Position numbers and translations under genes: made by a program
The notes under the pieces: model-generated
Told to the model about the DNA's origin: nothing
Seen by the model: the letters and a program-made list of their open reading frames with translations, nothing else
Databases searched by the model: none
Assembly: GCA_905187695.1 (NCBI GenBank)
Contig: CAJJIY010000002.1
Location: 28,486-92,485 of the forward strand
DNA length: 64,000 nt
Direction of reading: 5' to 3'
From: an uncultured Eubacteriales bacterium
GTDB lineage: Bacteria > Bacillota > Clostridia > Oscillospirales > CAG-272
Part shown: one piece after another, positions 23,297 through 31,049 of the stretch
Numbering within the stretch: position 1 is the stretch's first letter
Layout: each line of letters starts with the position of its first letter

Positions 23297-25033
23297 TCAC
23301 TTCTTTTCTTTGCTTTGTCCGGCAGGATCTTCAACATACGCCATTTTCGTCACATCAAACACGCCGCCGGGAAGGATCTTCCATTCCGGAATGACCGGCA
23401 GTGCCATAAACGACAAAGTCATAAAAGGATCCACCCCCGGCGTAACGCCCAATGACTTGGCAAAATCCTTGGCGCACTCCAGGGCTTGTTCGGTATCGAC
23501 GGCGGACGCTTCGCTCATCAGTCCCGCAATCGGAAGCGGCAACGAACGGCTTTCTTTCCCGTCGGTCACATAAATGCCGCCACCCATCCGGATCAACTCA
23601 TTGACCGCCAGGGCAAGCAGTTCGTCGCTGCTACCCACCGCGATGATATTATGCGAATCGTGCGAAACACTCGTGGCCACCGCACCGGCGCGAAGTCCAT
23701 ACCCGGAAAGATATCCAAGCCCGATGTGCCCGGTCTTTCCATGGCGCTCCAGCACCGCGATTTTCAGAATATCCCTCTCCGTATCGACCCGGTCGACAAA
23801 ACCGTGCGCGTGGGTATAGAGTTCCCGAGGCATGACGCCGATCAACGGTTTTCGCCCGGCGGCAAAATCCGCAGAAGTCACCGGCTCTCTGTGCATGGAA
23901 CCGTGAGCGGCCGCAAGCAATCGGGGAGAAATTTCAGGATTGCGCACACATACGCGCTTCCCTTTTTCAAAGGCAGTCCGTCCGTTTTTAAGAACCCGTG
24001 CGACCCCGAACTCTGAAAGATCTTCAAAAAATACCAGATCGGCGATCCGTCCGCCCGCAATGGCGCCTCTGTCCGAAAGGCCGAAATACTCTGCCGCGTT
24101 CCGGCTGGCCACCGTCAGAGCCAGCGCGGGATCGACCCCCCTTTCGACGCAACGGCGGACAATATGATCCATATGCCCCAGCCGTTCGATGTCACTGGTA
24201 TGCTTATCGTCAGAGCAGAAAAGAATCCGGTCACGGTATACATCCGTCAAAAGGGGCAAAAGGCTGTCCAGATTTTTGGCGGCCGTGCCCTCCCGGATCA
24301 TGATGTACATCCCGGCACGCAATTTCTCAAGCGCCCCATCCGGATCGGTACATTCATGATCGGAAGAAATGCCCGCCGCCACATAACCGGCAAGCGTCCG
24401 GCCGGAAAGACCGGGTGCGTGCCCGTCCACGCGTTTTCCGTGCGCGTGCGCATCCACGATTTTTTCCACTACGGCGGGGTCGCAGGCCGCCCCAACATAG
24501 TCCATCATTTCCGCCAGGCCCAACACACGCGCATGGCGGTAAAAAGGAGACAGTGCCGCAGCGTCAAGCGAAGCACCGCTCTCATCAAACGGCGTGGCCG
24601 GCACACAGGACGGCAACATCAGAAAAACATCCAGGCCAATCCCTTTCGTAGCCTCCAGCATATAACGGATACCGTCTTCTCCCATGACATTGGCAATTTC
24701 GTGCGGATCGCAGATGACGGCGGTCGTACCGTGGGAAAGTGCCGGCCCGGCAAATTCGACCGGCGTCACCAGTGTGCTTTCCAGATGGATATGGGCATCA
24801 ATCAGGCCGGGAACGACAAACTGTCCGGGAGCCGAAAGGACTTCTTTTCCTTCGTATCGGCCGCCAACGCCCGCAATCCGCCCATCGAAAACGGCAATAT
24901 CGCCCGTTTCAAAGGAGCGGGTAAATACATTCAGCCACCGGGCATCCCGGATCACAAGATCGGCCGGCGATTCACCCCGCGCCACACGGATCAGTGCAAG
25001 TTCTTTTTGAATCTGACGCGAACGGTTGACCAT
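23297..25033 (-). CDS. ade: adenine deaminase
   Basis: 578 residues, the length of bacterial Ade/AdeC. The amidohydrolase metal site is visible as GLIDAHIHLES, followed by HGTTAVICDPHEIANV, VDGHAPGLSG, SSDHECTDP and FCSDDKHTSDI. The C-terminal domain has NIIAVGSSDELLALAVNELIRMGGG. It hydrolyses adenine to hypoxanthine and ammonia, feeding purine salvage. The start ATG 25033 follows AAAGGAGC. It lies 31 bases after glyA and close to the purine permease, forming a purine and one-carbon neighbourhood. Confidence 0.96.
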   Translation of the reverse strand: MVNRSRQIQKELALIRVARGESPADLVIRDARWLNVFTRSFETGDIAVFDGRIAGVGGRYEGKEVLSAPGQFVVPGLIDAHIHLESTLVTPVEFAGPALSHGTTAVICDPHEIANVMGEDGIRYMLEATKGIGLDVFLMLPSCVPATPFDESGASLDAAALSPFYRHARVLGLAEMMDYVGAACDPAVVEKIVDAHAHGKRVDGHAPGLSGRTLAGYVAAGISSDHECTDPDGALEKLRAGMYIMIREGTAAKNLDSLLPLLTDVYRDRILFCSDDKHTSDIERLGHMDHIVRRCVERGVDPALALTVASRNAAEYFGLSDRGAIAGGRIADLVFFEDLSEFGVARVLKNGRTAFEKGKRVCVRNPEISPRLLAAAHGSMHREPVTSADFAAGRKPLIGVMPRELYTHAHGFVDRVDTERDILKIAVLERHGKTGHIGLGYLSGYGLRAGAVATSVSHDSHNIIAVGSSDELLALAVNELIRMGGGIYVTDGKESRSLPLPIAGLMSEASAVDTEQALECAKDFAKSLGVTPGVDPFMTLSFMALPVIPEWKILPGGVFDVTKMAYVEDPAGQSKEKK

Positions 25034-25064
25034 ATCCCTGCTCCTTTCTGAAATAAAACCGCTT

Positions 25065-26306
25065 TTAATCGTTATAAATCGGGAATTTTTCGCACAGTTC
25101 CATTACTTCCGCACGCACACGCGCGCAGTTCCCTTCAAAATCCTTTGCAATATCTCCCATGAAAGCGGCAATCCGCTTCATTTCGGGAATCCCGAACCCG
25201 CGCGTTGTCACGGCCGGCGTGCCCACACGGATACCGCTGGTGACAAAAGGCTTTTCCGGATCGTTGGGAATGGCGTTTTTGTTGACTGTAATGTGTACTT
25301 CATCCAGCCGTTTTTCCATCTCTTTTCCGGTAATCTTAAACGGCCGCAGGTCAATAAGCATCAGGTGATTATCCGTACCGCCCGACACAATGCGGAAACC
25401 TATCGTGGAAAGTTCCGCGCACAGGGTCTTGGCGTTTTCCACCACATGGCGCTGATACTCGGCAAATTCCGGCGTGAGCGCCTCGCCCAGCGCCACAGCT
25501 TTGGCGGCAATGATATGCATGAGCGGACCGCCCTGCGTGCCGGGAAAAACAGCCTTGTCAATCTTGGCGGCCAGCTCTTCGCGGCAAAGGATCATACCGC
25601 CGCGCGGACCGCGCAGAGTCTTATGCGTAGTGGTGGTCACCACATCGGCGTAAGGTACAGGACTGGGATGCAATCCGGCCGCAACAAGGCCCGCAATGTG
25701 CGCCATATCCACCATATAATAAGCGCCGACTTCCTTTGCGATTTCACCGATTTTTTTGAAATCGATCGTTCTGGAATAAGCGCTCGCCCCCGCGATAATC
25801 ATCTTGGGATGGCAGGAGAGCGCCACACGGCGGATCTCGTCATAGTCAAGCATTTCGGTCTCATCCGAAACGCTGTAAGGAACCACATGAAAATATTTTC
25901 CCGAAATATTGACGGGAGAGCCATGCGAAAGATGCCCGCCATGCGCCAGCGAAAGGCCCATGACCGTATCTCCCGGCTCAAGAAGTGCAAAAAACACCGC
26001 CAGATTGGCAGAGGCACCGCAGTGCGGCTGTACATTGGCATGCTGTGCGCCGAAAAGCTTTTTGGCACGCTCCCGCGCGATATTCTCCACAATGTCCACA
26101 TACTGGCAACCGCCGTAATAACGCTTGCCGGGAAAGCCCTCGGCATATTTATTCGTAAGAGGGGTACCGGCGGCCATCAGCACAGCTTTTGAAACAATGT
26201 TTTCGGAAGCGATCAGTTCGATATTCTGACGCTGGCGGGAAAGTTCAAGGTTGCAGGCGTCAGCCACTTCCCTGTCGTAATTGGCGAGTTCCTCAAAAAA
26301 ATTCAT
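25065..26306 (-). CDS. glyA: serine hydroxymethyltransferase
   Basis: 413 residues from ATG 26306 (AAAGGAG upstream). An in-frame upstream start would add 11 residues without support. Motifs: [49 protein letters not shown] and the PLP lysine in [14 protein letters not shown]. The enzyme converts serine to glycine and charges tetrahydrofolate with a one-carbon unit for purine and thymidylate synthesis. It is first in a transcript with adenine deaminase and the broken phosphatase. Confidence 0.97.
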   Translation of the reverse strand: MNFFEELANYDREVADACNLELSRQRQNIELIASENIVSKAVLMAAGTPLTNKYAEGFPGKRYYGGCQYVDIVENIARERAKKLFGAQHANVQPHCGASANLAVFFALLEPGDTVMGLSLAHGGHLSHGSPVNISGKYFHVVPYSVSDETEMLDYDEIRRVALSCHPKMIIAGASAYSRTIDFKKIGEIAKEVGAYYMVDMAHIAGLVAAGLHPSPVPYADVVTTTTHKTLRGPRGGMILCREELAAKIDKAVFPGTQGGPLMHIIAAKAVALGEALTPEFAEYQRHVVENAKTLCAELSTIGFRIVSGGTDNHLMLIDLRPFKITGKEMEKRLDEVHITVNKNAIPNDPEKPFVTSGIRVGTPAVTTRGFGIPEMKRIAAFMGDIAKDFEGNCARVRAEVMELCEKFPIYND

Positions 26307-26353
26307 GCTTTCTCCTTTCGGCGGGTGCGACAGACGCACAGATAATTTTTATT

Positions 26354-26383
26354 ATTCTAACACAGCGTCCCTCTTCTTGTCAA
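26354..26383 (-). promoter_or_regulatory. promoter of glyA-ade
   Basis: On the minus strand TTGACA (26378-26383) and TAGAAT (26354-26359) with an 18-base spacer. Confidence 0.7.
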
Positions 26384-26402
26384 GAAAAAGGGGCAAAAAG
26401 GG

Positions 26403-26442
26403 ATATAAAAAGCGCAAGCCACGGCTTGGTGCCGTGGCTTGC
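26403..26442 (-). terminator. intrinsic terminator of the NCS2 permease
   Basis: The perfect 12-base-pair stem GCAAGCCACGGC/GCCGTGGCTTGC (26414-26442) is followed on the minus strand by GCTTTTTATA. Confidence 0.85.
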
Positions 26443-26456
26443 TTTGTGCGTTATTC

Positions 26457-27875
26457 TTACATGGAAACCAGGAAGAAGCGCAGGAGGAAGAGCACGGCGA
26501 TTACAGTGACCGGAATCTCTTTCTTGCTGTACTTGCCGGTGACCAGCGTGATCACCACGTGGGCAAAGCAACCGATGGCGATACCGTTGGAAATCGAGTA
26601 GGTAAGGGGCATCATGATGAGCGCCAGGAACGCAGGAACGGCCTCGGCAATGTCATCCATGTTGACCTTGGCAAAGTTTCTGAGCATCAGCACGCCGACA
26701 TAGATGAGGGCGGGAGCCGTTGCGCAAGCGGGGATGATCAGAGCAAGAGGCGTCAGGAACAGGCACAGGAGGAAGCAGAAGGCAGTAACCACAGAGGCAA
26801 GGCCCGTGCGTCCGCCGGCACCGACGCCGGCCGCGGATTCCACAAAAGTGGTGCAGGTGGAAGTGCCCAGCACACCACCGGTCACGGTTGCAACTGAGTC
26901 TGCCACCATGCACTGATTCATATTGATCGGGTCGCCGTTCTCATCCATCATGTTGGCCTGAGAAGCCGTGCCGTACAGTGTGCCGATGGTATCGAACATA
27001 TCTACCAGGCAGAAAGTCAGCGTCAGCACAATGGCATTCAGGACAGCAGAGAATCCACCTTCAAAAATGGTAAAGCCCTTGAACGCGCCGAAGATACCGA
27101 TCTTGCCGAAGTCCTTGAAGGACTGGCCGATCGAGCTCATATCAAATTCGGGAGCGGTCCAGGTGGTGAGATAGTAAAGAACCGAAACGCCGAGAATGGT
27201 GAGAATCACATTGCCCTTGACATTCTTCTTACCGAGGATAGCCATGGCAAGCAGACCCAGCAGTGCCAGCACGACGGGAGCGATGGCTCTCCAGCCTTCC
27301 ATGAAGGTCTTGCCGGTGATTGCACCGTGGAAATCAAAGAACTGGACAAAGGTGTACTGGTTGGCCTGAATGATGCCGACGTTCTTGAAACCGATGAAGG
27401 CAATGAAGAGGCCGATACCGGCGGGAATCGCTTTTTTGAGGTTTTCGGGCAGTGCCTTGGCAAGCAGTCCGCGCACACCGGTGGCGGAAAGGATCAGGAA
27501 CAGGATGCCTTCCAGAAGGATGATGGTCAGACCTTCACGATAGCCCTGAATCACATCACCGCCGGAAAGAGCGGGCAGAATGAAAGAAACGAAGAAGAAG
27601 GAGTTCAGTCCCATGCCGCAGGCCTGTGCAAAGGGCATCTTGGCGTACAGCGCGCAAAGCAGCGTGCCGACCACAGCCACAAGGATCGAAGCAACATACA
27701 CCGCGTTCCAGATGGTTCCGAAATCAGGCCCTTGCATAAAGCCGGTGACCTGATTGGGGTTTGTCACGATGATGTAAGCCATGGCAAAGAAGGTGGTCAG
27801 ACCCGCCATGATCTCGGTCCGGATGTTTGAACCGCGCTCGGTGATTTTGAAAAACTTGTCCAGTTTCTGGTTCAT
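26457..27875 (-). CDS. NCS2-family purine permease (AzgA/PbuG type)
   Basis: 472 residues from ATG 27875 (AAAGGGG upstream). The longer open frame runs back through the riboswitch leader and is not coding. The protein has the AzgA-type start (DKFFKITERGSNIRTEIMAGLTTFFAMAYIIVTNP), 12-14 membrane segments, GMGLNSFF, the NAT-type motif region FCLVDMFDTIGTL and STCTTFVESAAGVGAGGRTGL. Such carriers import adenine, guanine or hypoxanthine with protons. A guanine-type riboswitch upstream and adenine deaminase nearby support purine import. Confidence 0.94.
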   Translation of the reverse strand: MNQKLDKFFKITERGSNIRTEIMAGLTTFFAMAYIIVTNPNQVTGFMQGPDFGTIWNAVYVASILVAVVGTLLCALYAKMPFAQACGMGLNSFFFVSFILPALSGGDVIQGYREGLTIILLEGILFLILSATGVRGLLAKALPENLKKAIPAGIGLFIAFIGFKNVGIIQANQYTFVQFFDFHGAITGKTFMEGWRAIAPVVLALLGLLAMAILGKKNVKGNVILTILGVSVLYYLTTWTAPEFDMSSIGQSFKDFGKIGIFGAFKGFTIFEGGFSAVLNAIVLTLTFCLVDMFDTIGTLYGTASQANMMDENGDPINMNQCMVADSVATVTGGVLGTSTCTTFVESAAGVGAGGRTGLASVVTAFCFLLCLFLTPLALIIPACATAPALIYVGVLMLRNFAKVNMDDIAEAVPAFLALIMMPLTYSISNGIAIGCFAHVVITLVTGKYSKKEIPVTVIAVLFLLRFFLVSM

Positions 27876-27905
27876 AAGTTTTTCCCCTTTCAAAAAGTTT
27901 GTTTT

Positions 27906-27935
27906 TGAAAAACAAAAGCCCGACATCTGCCGAGC
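27906..27935 (-). terminator. riboswitch expression-platform terminator
   Basis: On the minus strand GCTCGGC-AGAT-GTCGGGC (27935-27918, two G-U pairs) is followed by TTTTGTTTTT. It lies between the aptamer and the permease start. A second hairpin, GCGCCG/CGGCGC (27957-27976), lies between. Confidence 0.75.
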
Positions 27936-27984
27936 TTCCCGCCAAAACCGAAGAAAGCGCCGCACACTGCCGGCGCTGACCGGA

Positions 27985-28048
27985 TCGGTAGTCGGGCGGA
28001 AGGCCGCCCGGTAGAAACTCCGGGCCCTTTTCGCCCGCATTATACCGA
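27985..28048 (-). promoter_or_regulatory. purine riboswitch aptamer (guanine-type core, short L3)
   Basis: On the minus strand the segment aligns almost base for base with the xpt guanine aptamer. P1 is TCGGTA/TACCGA. J1/2 TATAAT is followed by P2 CGGGC/GCCCG with the 7-base L2 GAAAAGG. J2/3 carries GTTTCTACC. P3 is GGGCGG/CCGCCC, and J3/1 is GACTA with the specificity cytosine. L3 is only CCTT rather than the usual 7-base CCGTAAA. Its CC can still meet the GG of L2, and all four bases can pair with AAGG. Binding of guanine or hypoxanthine would be expected to stop transcription of the permease. Confidence 0.88.
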
Positions 28049-28069
28049 AACATTTGTTTTTCATGACCG

Positions 28070-28098
28070 ATTATAACATATGTTCAGACAAAATTCAA
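28070..28098 (-). promoter_or_regulatory. promoter of the riboswitch-permease transcript
   Basis: On the minus strand TTGAAT (28093-28098) and TATAAT (28070-28075) with a 17-base spacer place the RNA start about 15 bases before P1 of the aptamer. Confidence 0.8.
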
Positions 28099-28154
28099 GA
28101 GAAAAACAAAAAATTTTCAAAAAAAGATCACTTCTCCGATTCGACCAAAAATGA

Positions 28155-28183
28155 TTGACAACGCCGCGTTTTTATGTTAAAAT
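28155..28183 (+). promoter_or_regulatory. promoter of mntP
   Basis: TTGACA (28155-28160) and TAAAAT (28178-28183) with a 17-base spacer. The leader is only about 30 bases, too short for the Mn-sensing yybP-ykoY riboswitch often found before mntP. Confidence 0.8.
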
Positions 28184-28220
28184 GTACAATACATTTTCAT
28201 GGACGCAAGAGGAGAATATC

Positions 28221-28811
28221 ATGCTTTCTTTTGTTCTGACCAACCTGTTGCTGGGTGTCGGGCTTGCTATGGACGCCTTCTCGGTCTCACTGGCCAACGG
28301 CCTTGCCGAACCGAAAATGTCCGTCCCCCGCATGGCAGGAATTGCCGGTATTTATGCCTTTTTTCAGGCTCTGATGCCGATGACCGGCTGGTTCTGCGTC
28401 CACGGGGCTCTTTCTTATTTCACGATATTTTCACGCTTTATTCCCTATATTGCGTTGGCGCTCCTGCTTTATATCGGCGGAAAAATGCTGATTGAGGGCA
28501 TCCGGAACAAAGAAAAGAGCGAAGAAGAAAAGATTACGGTGCAGTTTCCCTTTACCGCCCTGCTCCTTCAGGGCGTGGCAACCTCGATCGACGCGCTTTC
28601 GGTCGGCTTTACCATTGCCGAATACGGTGTGTGGGAGGCGCTGCTGGCCGCCGGCATCATTGCGTCCGCCACCTACCTTATCTGCTCTGTCGGTCTCTAC
28701 CTTGGAAAGCGATTCGGCACGCGGTTGGCCGGAAAAGCCACCGTTTTCGGCGGATTGGTGCTGATTTCCATTGGGATTGAAATTTTTGTCAAAGGCGTAT
28801 TCTTCGCCTGA
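28221..28811 (+). CDS. mntP: manganese efflux pump MntP
   Basis: 196 residues from ATG 28221 (AGGAG upstream). Six membrane helices are visible. The family signature GLAMDAFSVSLANG (about residues 15-28) and its internal repeat VATSIDALSVGFTIA carry the aspartates that bind manganese. MntP exports Mn(II) across the cytoplasmic membrane. It is monocistronic and divergent from the purine permease, with a strong terminator after it. Confidence 0.95.
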   Translation: MLSFVLTNLLLGVGLAMDAFSVSLANGLAEPKMSVPRMAGIAGIYAFFQALMPMTGWFCVHGALSYFTIFSRFIPYIALALLLYIGGKMLIEGIRNKEKSEEEKITVQFPFTALLLQGVATSIDALSVGFTIAEYGVWEALLAAGIIASATYLICSVGLYLGKRFGTRLAGKATVFGGLVLISIGIEIFVKGVFFA

Positions 28812-28850
28812 AAAAAGGAGCAGGTTCATTTCCCTGCTCCCTTTTTTACA
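28811..28850. terminator. bidirectional terminator between mntP and the 69-residue gene
   Basis: AAAAAAGGAGCAGG and CCTGCTCCCTTTTTT form a hairpin with A and T runs on both sides between convergent genes. Confidence 0.9.
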
Positions 28851-29055
28851 GATAAATCTCAATGCTTTGAAGCGACTCCACCCGGTCCAGTCTGGCCACC
28901 CGGCGGCCGCGTTCATCGGTATAGCTGATCCGGATCCATTCGCTGTCCACCGCGTCCACATCACACAGAATGTCGGCGCTCCCGGTCAGATATTCCTCGT
29001 TTTCATCCCGGATCCGGCAATGAAGGCCCGGCAGATTTTTCAATACCTCAGACAT
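28846..29055 (-). CDS. small conserved-looking protein, 69 residues
   Basis: The family is not named with certainty. The sequence (LTGSADILCDVDAVDSEWIRISYTDERGRRV..RVESLQSIEIYL) is regular, soluble and dense in short beta strands. It looks like real coding sequence and has a GGGGG-rich site before ATG 29055. The strand order and the closing RVESLQSIEI recall small Sm-like barrels, but that is a guess. It sits at the end of the yab cluster, separated from the DivIC-like gene by a hairpin. Confidence 0.6.
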   Translation of the reverse strand: MSEVLKNLPGLHCRIRDENEEYLTGSADILCDVDAVDSEWIRISYTDERGRRVARLDRVESLQSIEIYL

Positions 29056-29115
29056 TTTTCTTTCCCCCTTTTTTGGTTTCTGTTTTCATTTTGCACCGGA
29101 AAGGGGATTTTATAC

Positions 29116-29142
29116 AAAAGAGCCGGATTTCTCCGGCTCTTT
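29116..29142. terminator. hairpin at the end of the divIC-like gene
   Basis: AAAAGAGCCGGA and TCCGGCTCTTTT form a 12-base-pair stem directly after the stop codon. The T run on the minus strand is short (TTTTGTA), so termination may be partial. Confidence 0.65.
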
Positions 29143-29143
29143 T

Positions 29144-29359
29144 TTACGGCATCGGCGATTCGCTCTTCTCCTGTTGCCGCTGTTGTTCTTCAATTTTGGC
29201 TTTTTCCTTTTCCAATTCCGCCGCTTCCCTGTTCCGGCGGCGAAACTCGGCCAGCCGGTTGACGGTGAGCACGATGGCCACGCAGAAAATGATTAAAATG
29301 AGCGCCCGGATGATGAAGGAAAGAATCCTTGTTTTGTTTTCCCCTTCGTTTCTTTTCAT
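29144..29359 (-). CDS. DivIC/FtsB-like septum formation initiator, very short
   Basis: 71 residues: a basic N-terminus, one membrane helix (about 13-33) and a charged coiled-coil tail (LAEFRRRNREAAELEKEKAKIEEQQRQQE). This is the DivIC/FtsB layout but shorter than the usual ~100 residues. In Bacillus divIC directly follows yabQ, and the gene order here is the same, which is the main support. DivIC works with FtsL and DivIB at the division site. The start lies inside the yabQ reading frame. Confidence 0.7.
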   Translation of the reverse strand: MKRNEGENKTRILSFIIRALILIIFCVAIVLTVNRLAEFRRRNREAAELEKEKAKIEEQQRQQEKSESPMP

Positions 29360-29987
29360 GTTTCCGATTCCTCTTTTCTTTTATGGAAAGCACCCTGTAG
29401 CCGGGAATTTCGCCTCTCTTTGCCGCCGTAATCTGAGCCTTGCAAAGAGTTTCCGACCGTTTTTCTTTTCTTTTTTCACGCCGCGCTTTTGTCATGCGGG
29501 CAAGCGGCGCAAAAATCTTCTTTTGGATCAGGCGGACGGGGGCAACTAAAAAGAACAGCAAATATTGCCCGCCGGCCGACAGCAAATAGGACAGCCATGC
29601 GCAAAACAGCGAGGAAACCCGCCCCGTCACCCTGCGCGTCAGCAAAAAGCCGAAAAACAGCAGCAACGGCACCTCCGGCCGGAACTGACCGCAAAAACGC
29701 ACATACAGGATCGCCTGGCAAAAGACCGCAAAGAAAAGGGCGCAAAGAAAGTCGCCCGCAAAAATCACGGTCTGCCGCCAAAGATTGCCTCTTTCGCGCG
29801 GCAAAGGCGTGGCATGGCGAAGAAACGGCAAGGGACGCTCATAGACCGGCCTCATTTCCGCCAGAACCCGATGCGCACCGAGCAGTACGCCGATGACCCG
29901 CAGGAAAAAAAGGCAGAATGCGTAAAAGACACCCGCCGAAAAAGACAGAAGAAAACTTGCAAACTGGTCTGCCGGATAAATTTCCAT
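29190..29987 (-). CDS. yabQ: spore cortex protein YabQ, with long overlap into the next gene
   Basis: The frame gives 265 residues. The first ~205 look like YabQ: several membrane segments (FLLSFSAGVFYAFCLFFLRVIG, a central pair, then LLSAGGQYLLFFL) and a basic tail. In Bacillus YabQ is a sigma-E-dependent membrane protein needed for cortex formation. No stop occurs before the DivIC-like start, so the last ~56 codons are the shifted frame of that gene and look unnatural. The natural end is probably near 29370, lost by a small indel, or the overlap is real. ATG 29987 overlaps the yabP stop. Confidence 0.8.
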   Translation of the reverse strand: MEIYPADQFASFLLSFSAGVFYAFCLFFLRVIGVLLGAHRVLAEMRPVYERPLPFLRHATPLPRERGNLWRQTVIFAGDFLCALFFAVFCQAILYVRFCGQFRPEVPLLLFFGFLLTRRVTGRVSSLFCAWLSYLLSAGGQYLLFFLVAPVRLIQKKIFAPLARMTKARREKRKEKRSETLCKAQITAAKRGEIPGYRVLSIKEKRNRKHEKKRRGKQNKDSFLHHPGAHFNHFLRGHRAHRQPAGRVSPPEQGSGGIGKGKSQN

Positions 29988-30268
29988 CAGCCAAACAGCC
30001 GCCGTTTTCCGCGCCGGACGGGAGACTCATCGCTGTAAAAGACGCCGTTCAGTTGCCCGGTGACCGTAACCAGACCGCGCTCAATATCCAGCGTTGTCAC
30101 GGAAAGTCCCTCTCCCTCCAGGGTCATGCGCCCGCATTCGGTCACAAGAGACACCATTGTGTCGTCAAAGCTTTCCATCGCCGTGACGCCGGTGATTTCG
30201 GTTTCCTTTCGCGCCGCGCACCGCAGCGCATGATGACAGCCCACATTGTTTTTTCCTTCGTCCGCCAT
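29987..30268 (-). CDS. yabP: sporulation protein YabP
   Basis: 93 residues, the usual size. Visible family features are ITGVTAMESFDDTMVSLVTECGRMTLEGEGLSV-type strands followed by TLDIERGLVTVTGQLNGVFYSDE. YabP and YabQ are paired sporulation proteins. AAAAGGAGGGG lies before ATG 30268 and the stop overlaps the yabQ start, so the two are coupled. A sigma-E-like promoter is just upstream. Confidence 0.9.
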   Translation of the reverse strand: MADEGKNNVGCHHALRCAARKETEITGVTAMESFDDTMVSLVTECGRMTLEGEGLSVTTLDIERGLVTVTGQLNGVFYSDESPVRRGKRRLFG

Positions 30269-30296
30269 AATTGCCCCTCCTTTTCGGATTCAAGGC

Positions 30297-30325
30297 ATTA
30301 TATGCAAAGCTCAAAAACGATATGC
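30297..30325 (-). promoter_or_regulatory. sigma-E-like promoter of yabP-yabQ
   Basis: On the minus strand GCATATC (30319-30325) and CATATAAT (30297-30304) have a 14-base spacer, matching the sigma-E pattern. The spacing equals that before spoIVA. Confidence 0.65.
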
Positions 30326-30368
30326 AACATCCGTGCCAAAGTTTTGCCCGGGCCTTTCGCATTCAGGC

Positions 30369-30626
30369 TCAGTTTGACGAACCGCCATCAATGACCTCGT
30401 AAAGTTCTTCCACGCCGGTCTTTCCCACGGTCTCCCGCACGGCCCGCACCCGTATCTTCAGTGTGCGGGCACCGAAACGGACCTCGATTATGTCATTTTC
30501 TTTCACATCATAGGAGGCCTTTGCCGGACGGCCGTTGACCGTGACATGGTCGGCGTCGCATGCATCGTTGGCCACTGTGCGCCGTTTGATAATCCGCGTC
30601 ACCTTCAGATATTTATCCAGTCTCAT
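30369..30626 (-). CDS. rqcP: S4-domain RNA-binding protein RqcP (YabO)
   Basis: 85 residues forming a single S4 domain: MRLDKYLKVTRIIKRRTVA, VNGRPAKASYDVKENDIIEV. In Bacillus this protein binds stalled 50S subunits with RqcH and helps add C-terminal alanine tails during ribosome quality control. GGAGG lies before ATG 30626. It keeps its place in the mazG-rqcP-yabP-yabQ-divIC order, except that hup is inserted before it. Confidence 0.92.
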   Translation of the reverse strand: MRLDKYLKVTRIIKRRTVANDACDADHVTVNGRPAKASYDVKENDIIEVRFGARTLKIRVRAVRETVGKTGVEELYEVIDGGSSN

Positions 30627-30635
30627 ATTTCCTCC

Positions 30636-30669
30636 GGAAAAAGGACGGCGGAGGCCGAAGCCCCCGCCG
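30636..30669 (-). terminator. hairpin between hup and rqcP
   Basis: On the minus strand GGCGGGGGC-TTCG-GCCTCCGCC is followed by GTCCTTTTTCC. A strong tetraloop stem with a modest T run suggests that hup ends here in most transcripts. Confidence 0.75.
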
Positions 30670-30683
30670 GTTAAAACTATTTC

Positions 30684-30956
30684 TTACTGAATCGCGTCCT
30701 TGAGCGATTTTCCGGCCGCAAACGAGGGAGCCTTGCCGGCAGCAATCTCGATCTTTTCACCGGTCTTGGGGTTGACACCGGTGCGGGCAGCTCTTTCCTT
30801 TACGGCAAAAGTGCCAAAGCCGACCAGCTGGATCTTGTCACCGGCTTTGAGAGCCTCGGTGATTGCCTCGATCGTTGCGTTGAGAGCCAGTTCGGCCTCT
30901 TTCTTGGAAAGTTCGCTCTTGGCCGCAATAGCGTTTACCAGTTCTGTCTTGTTCAT
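30684..30956 (-). CDS. hup: HU-family DNA-binding protein
   Basis: 90 residues with the whole HU signature: [48 protein letters not shown] and the closing [15 protein letters not shown] homodimers bend and compact DNA. It has its own promoter at 31021-31049 and a hairpin downstream, so it is probably expressed well above its neighbours. Confidence 0.97.
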   Translation of the reverse strand: MNKTELVNAIAAKSELSKKEAELALNATIEAITEALKAGDKIQLVGFGTFAVKERAARTGVNPKTGEKIEIAAGKAPSFAAGKSLKDAIQ

Positions 30957-31020
30957 GATGTTCGCATCCTTTCTTTTATTTCAGCATATTTTGATGACGG
31001 ATATGGTGCATCACAATTTT

Positions 31021-31049
31021 ATTTTACCATATTTTTTACAAAAAATCAA
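31021..31049 (-). promoter_or_regulatory. internal promoter of hup
   Basis: On the minus strand TTGATT (31044-31049) and TAAAAT (31021-31026) with a 17-base spacer. The -35 box overlaps the mazG stop codon. Confidence 0.7.

Noticed and set aside
27876..28064. N-terminal extension of the NCS2 permease
   Set aside because: The extra residues are the translated purine riboswitch and terminator. The ATG at 27875 has its own ribosome-binding site and the normal family start.
28076..28220. Manganese (yybP-ykoY) riboswitch before mntP
   Set aside because: The promoter leaves only about 30 bases of leader, too little for that aptamer.
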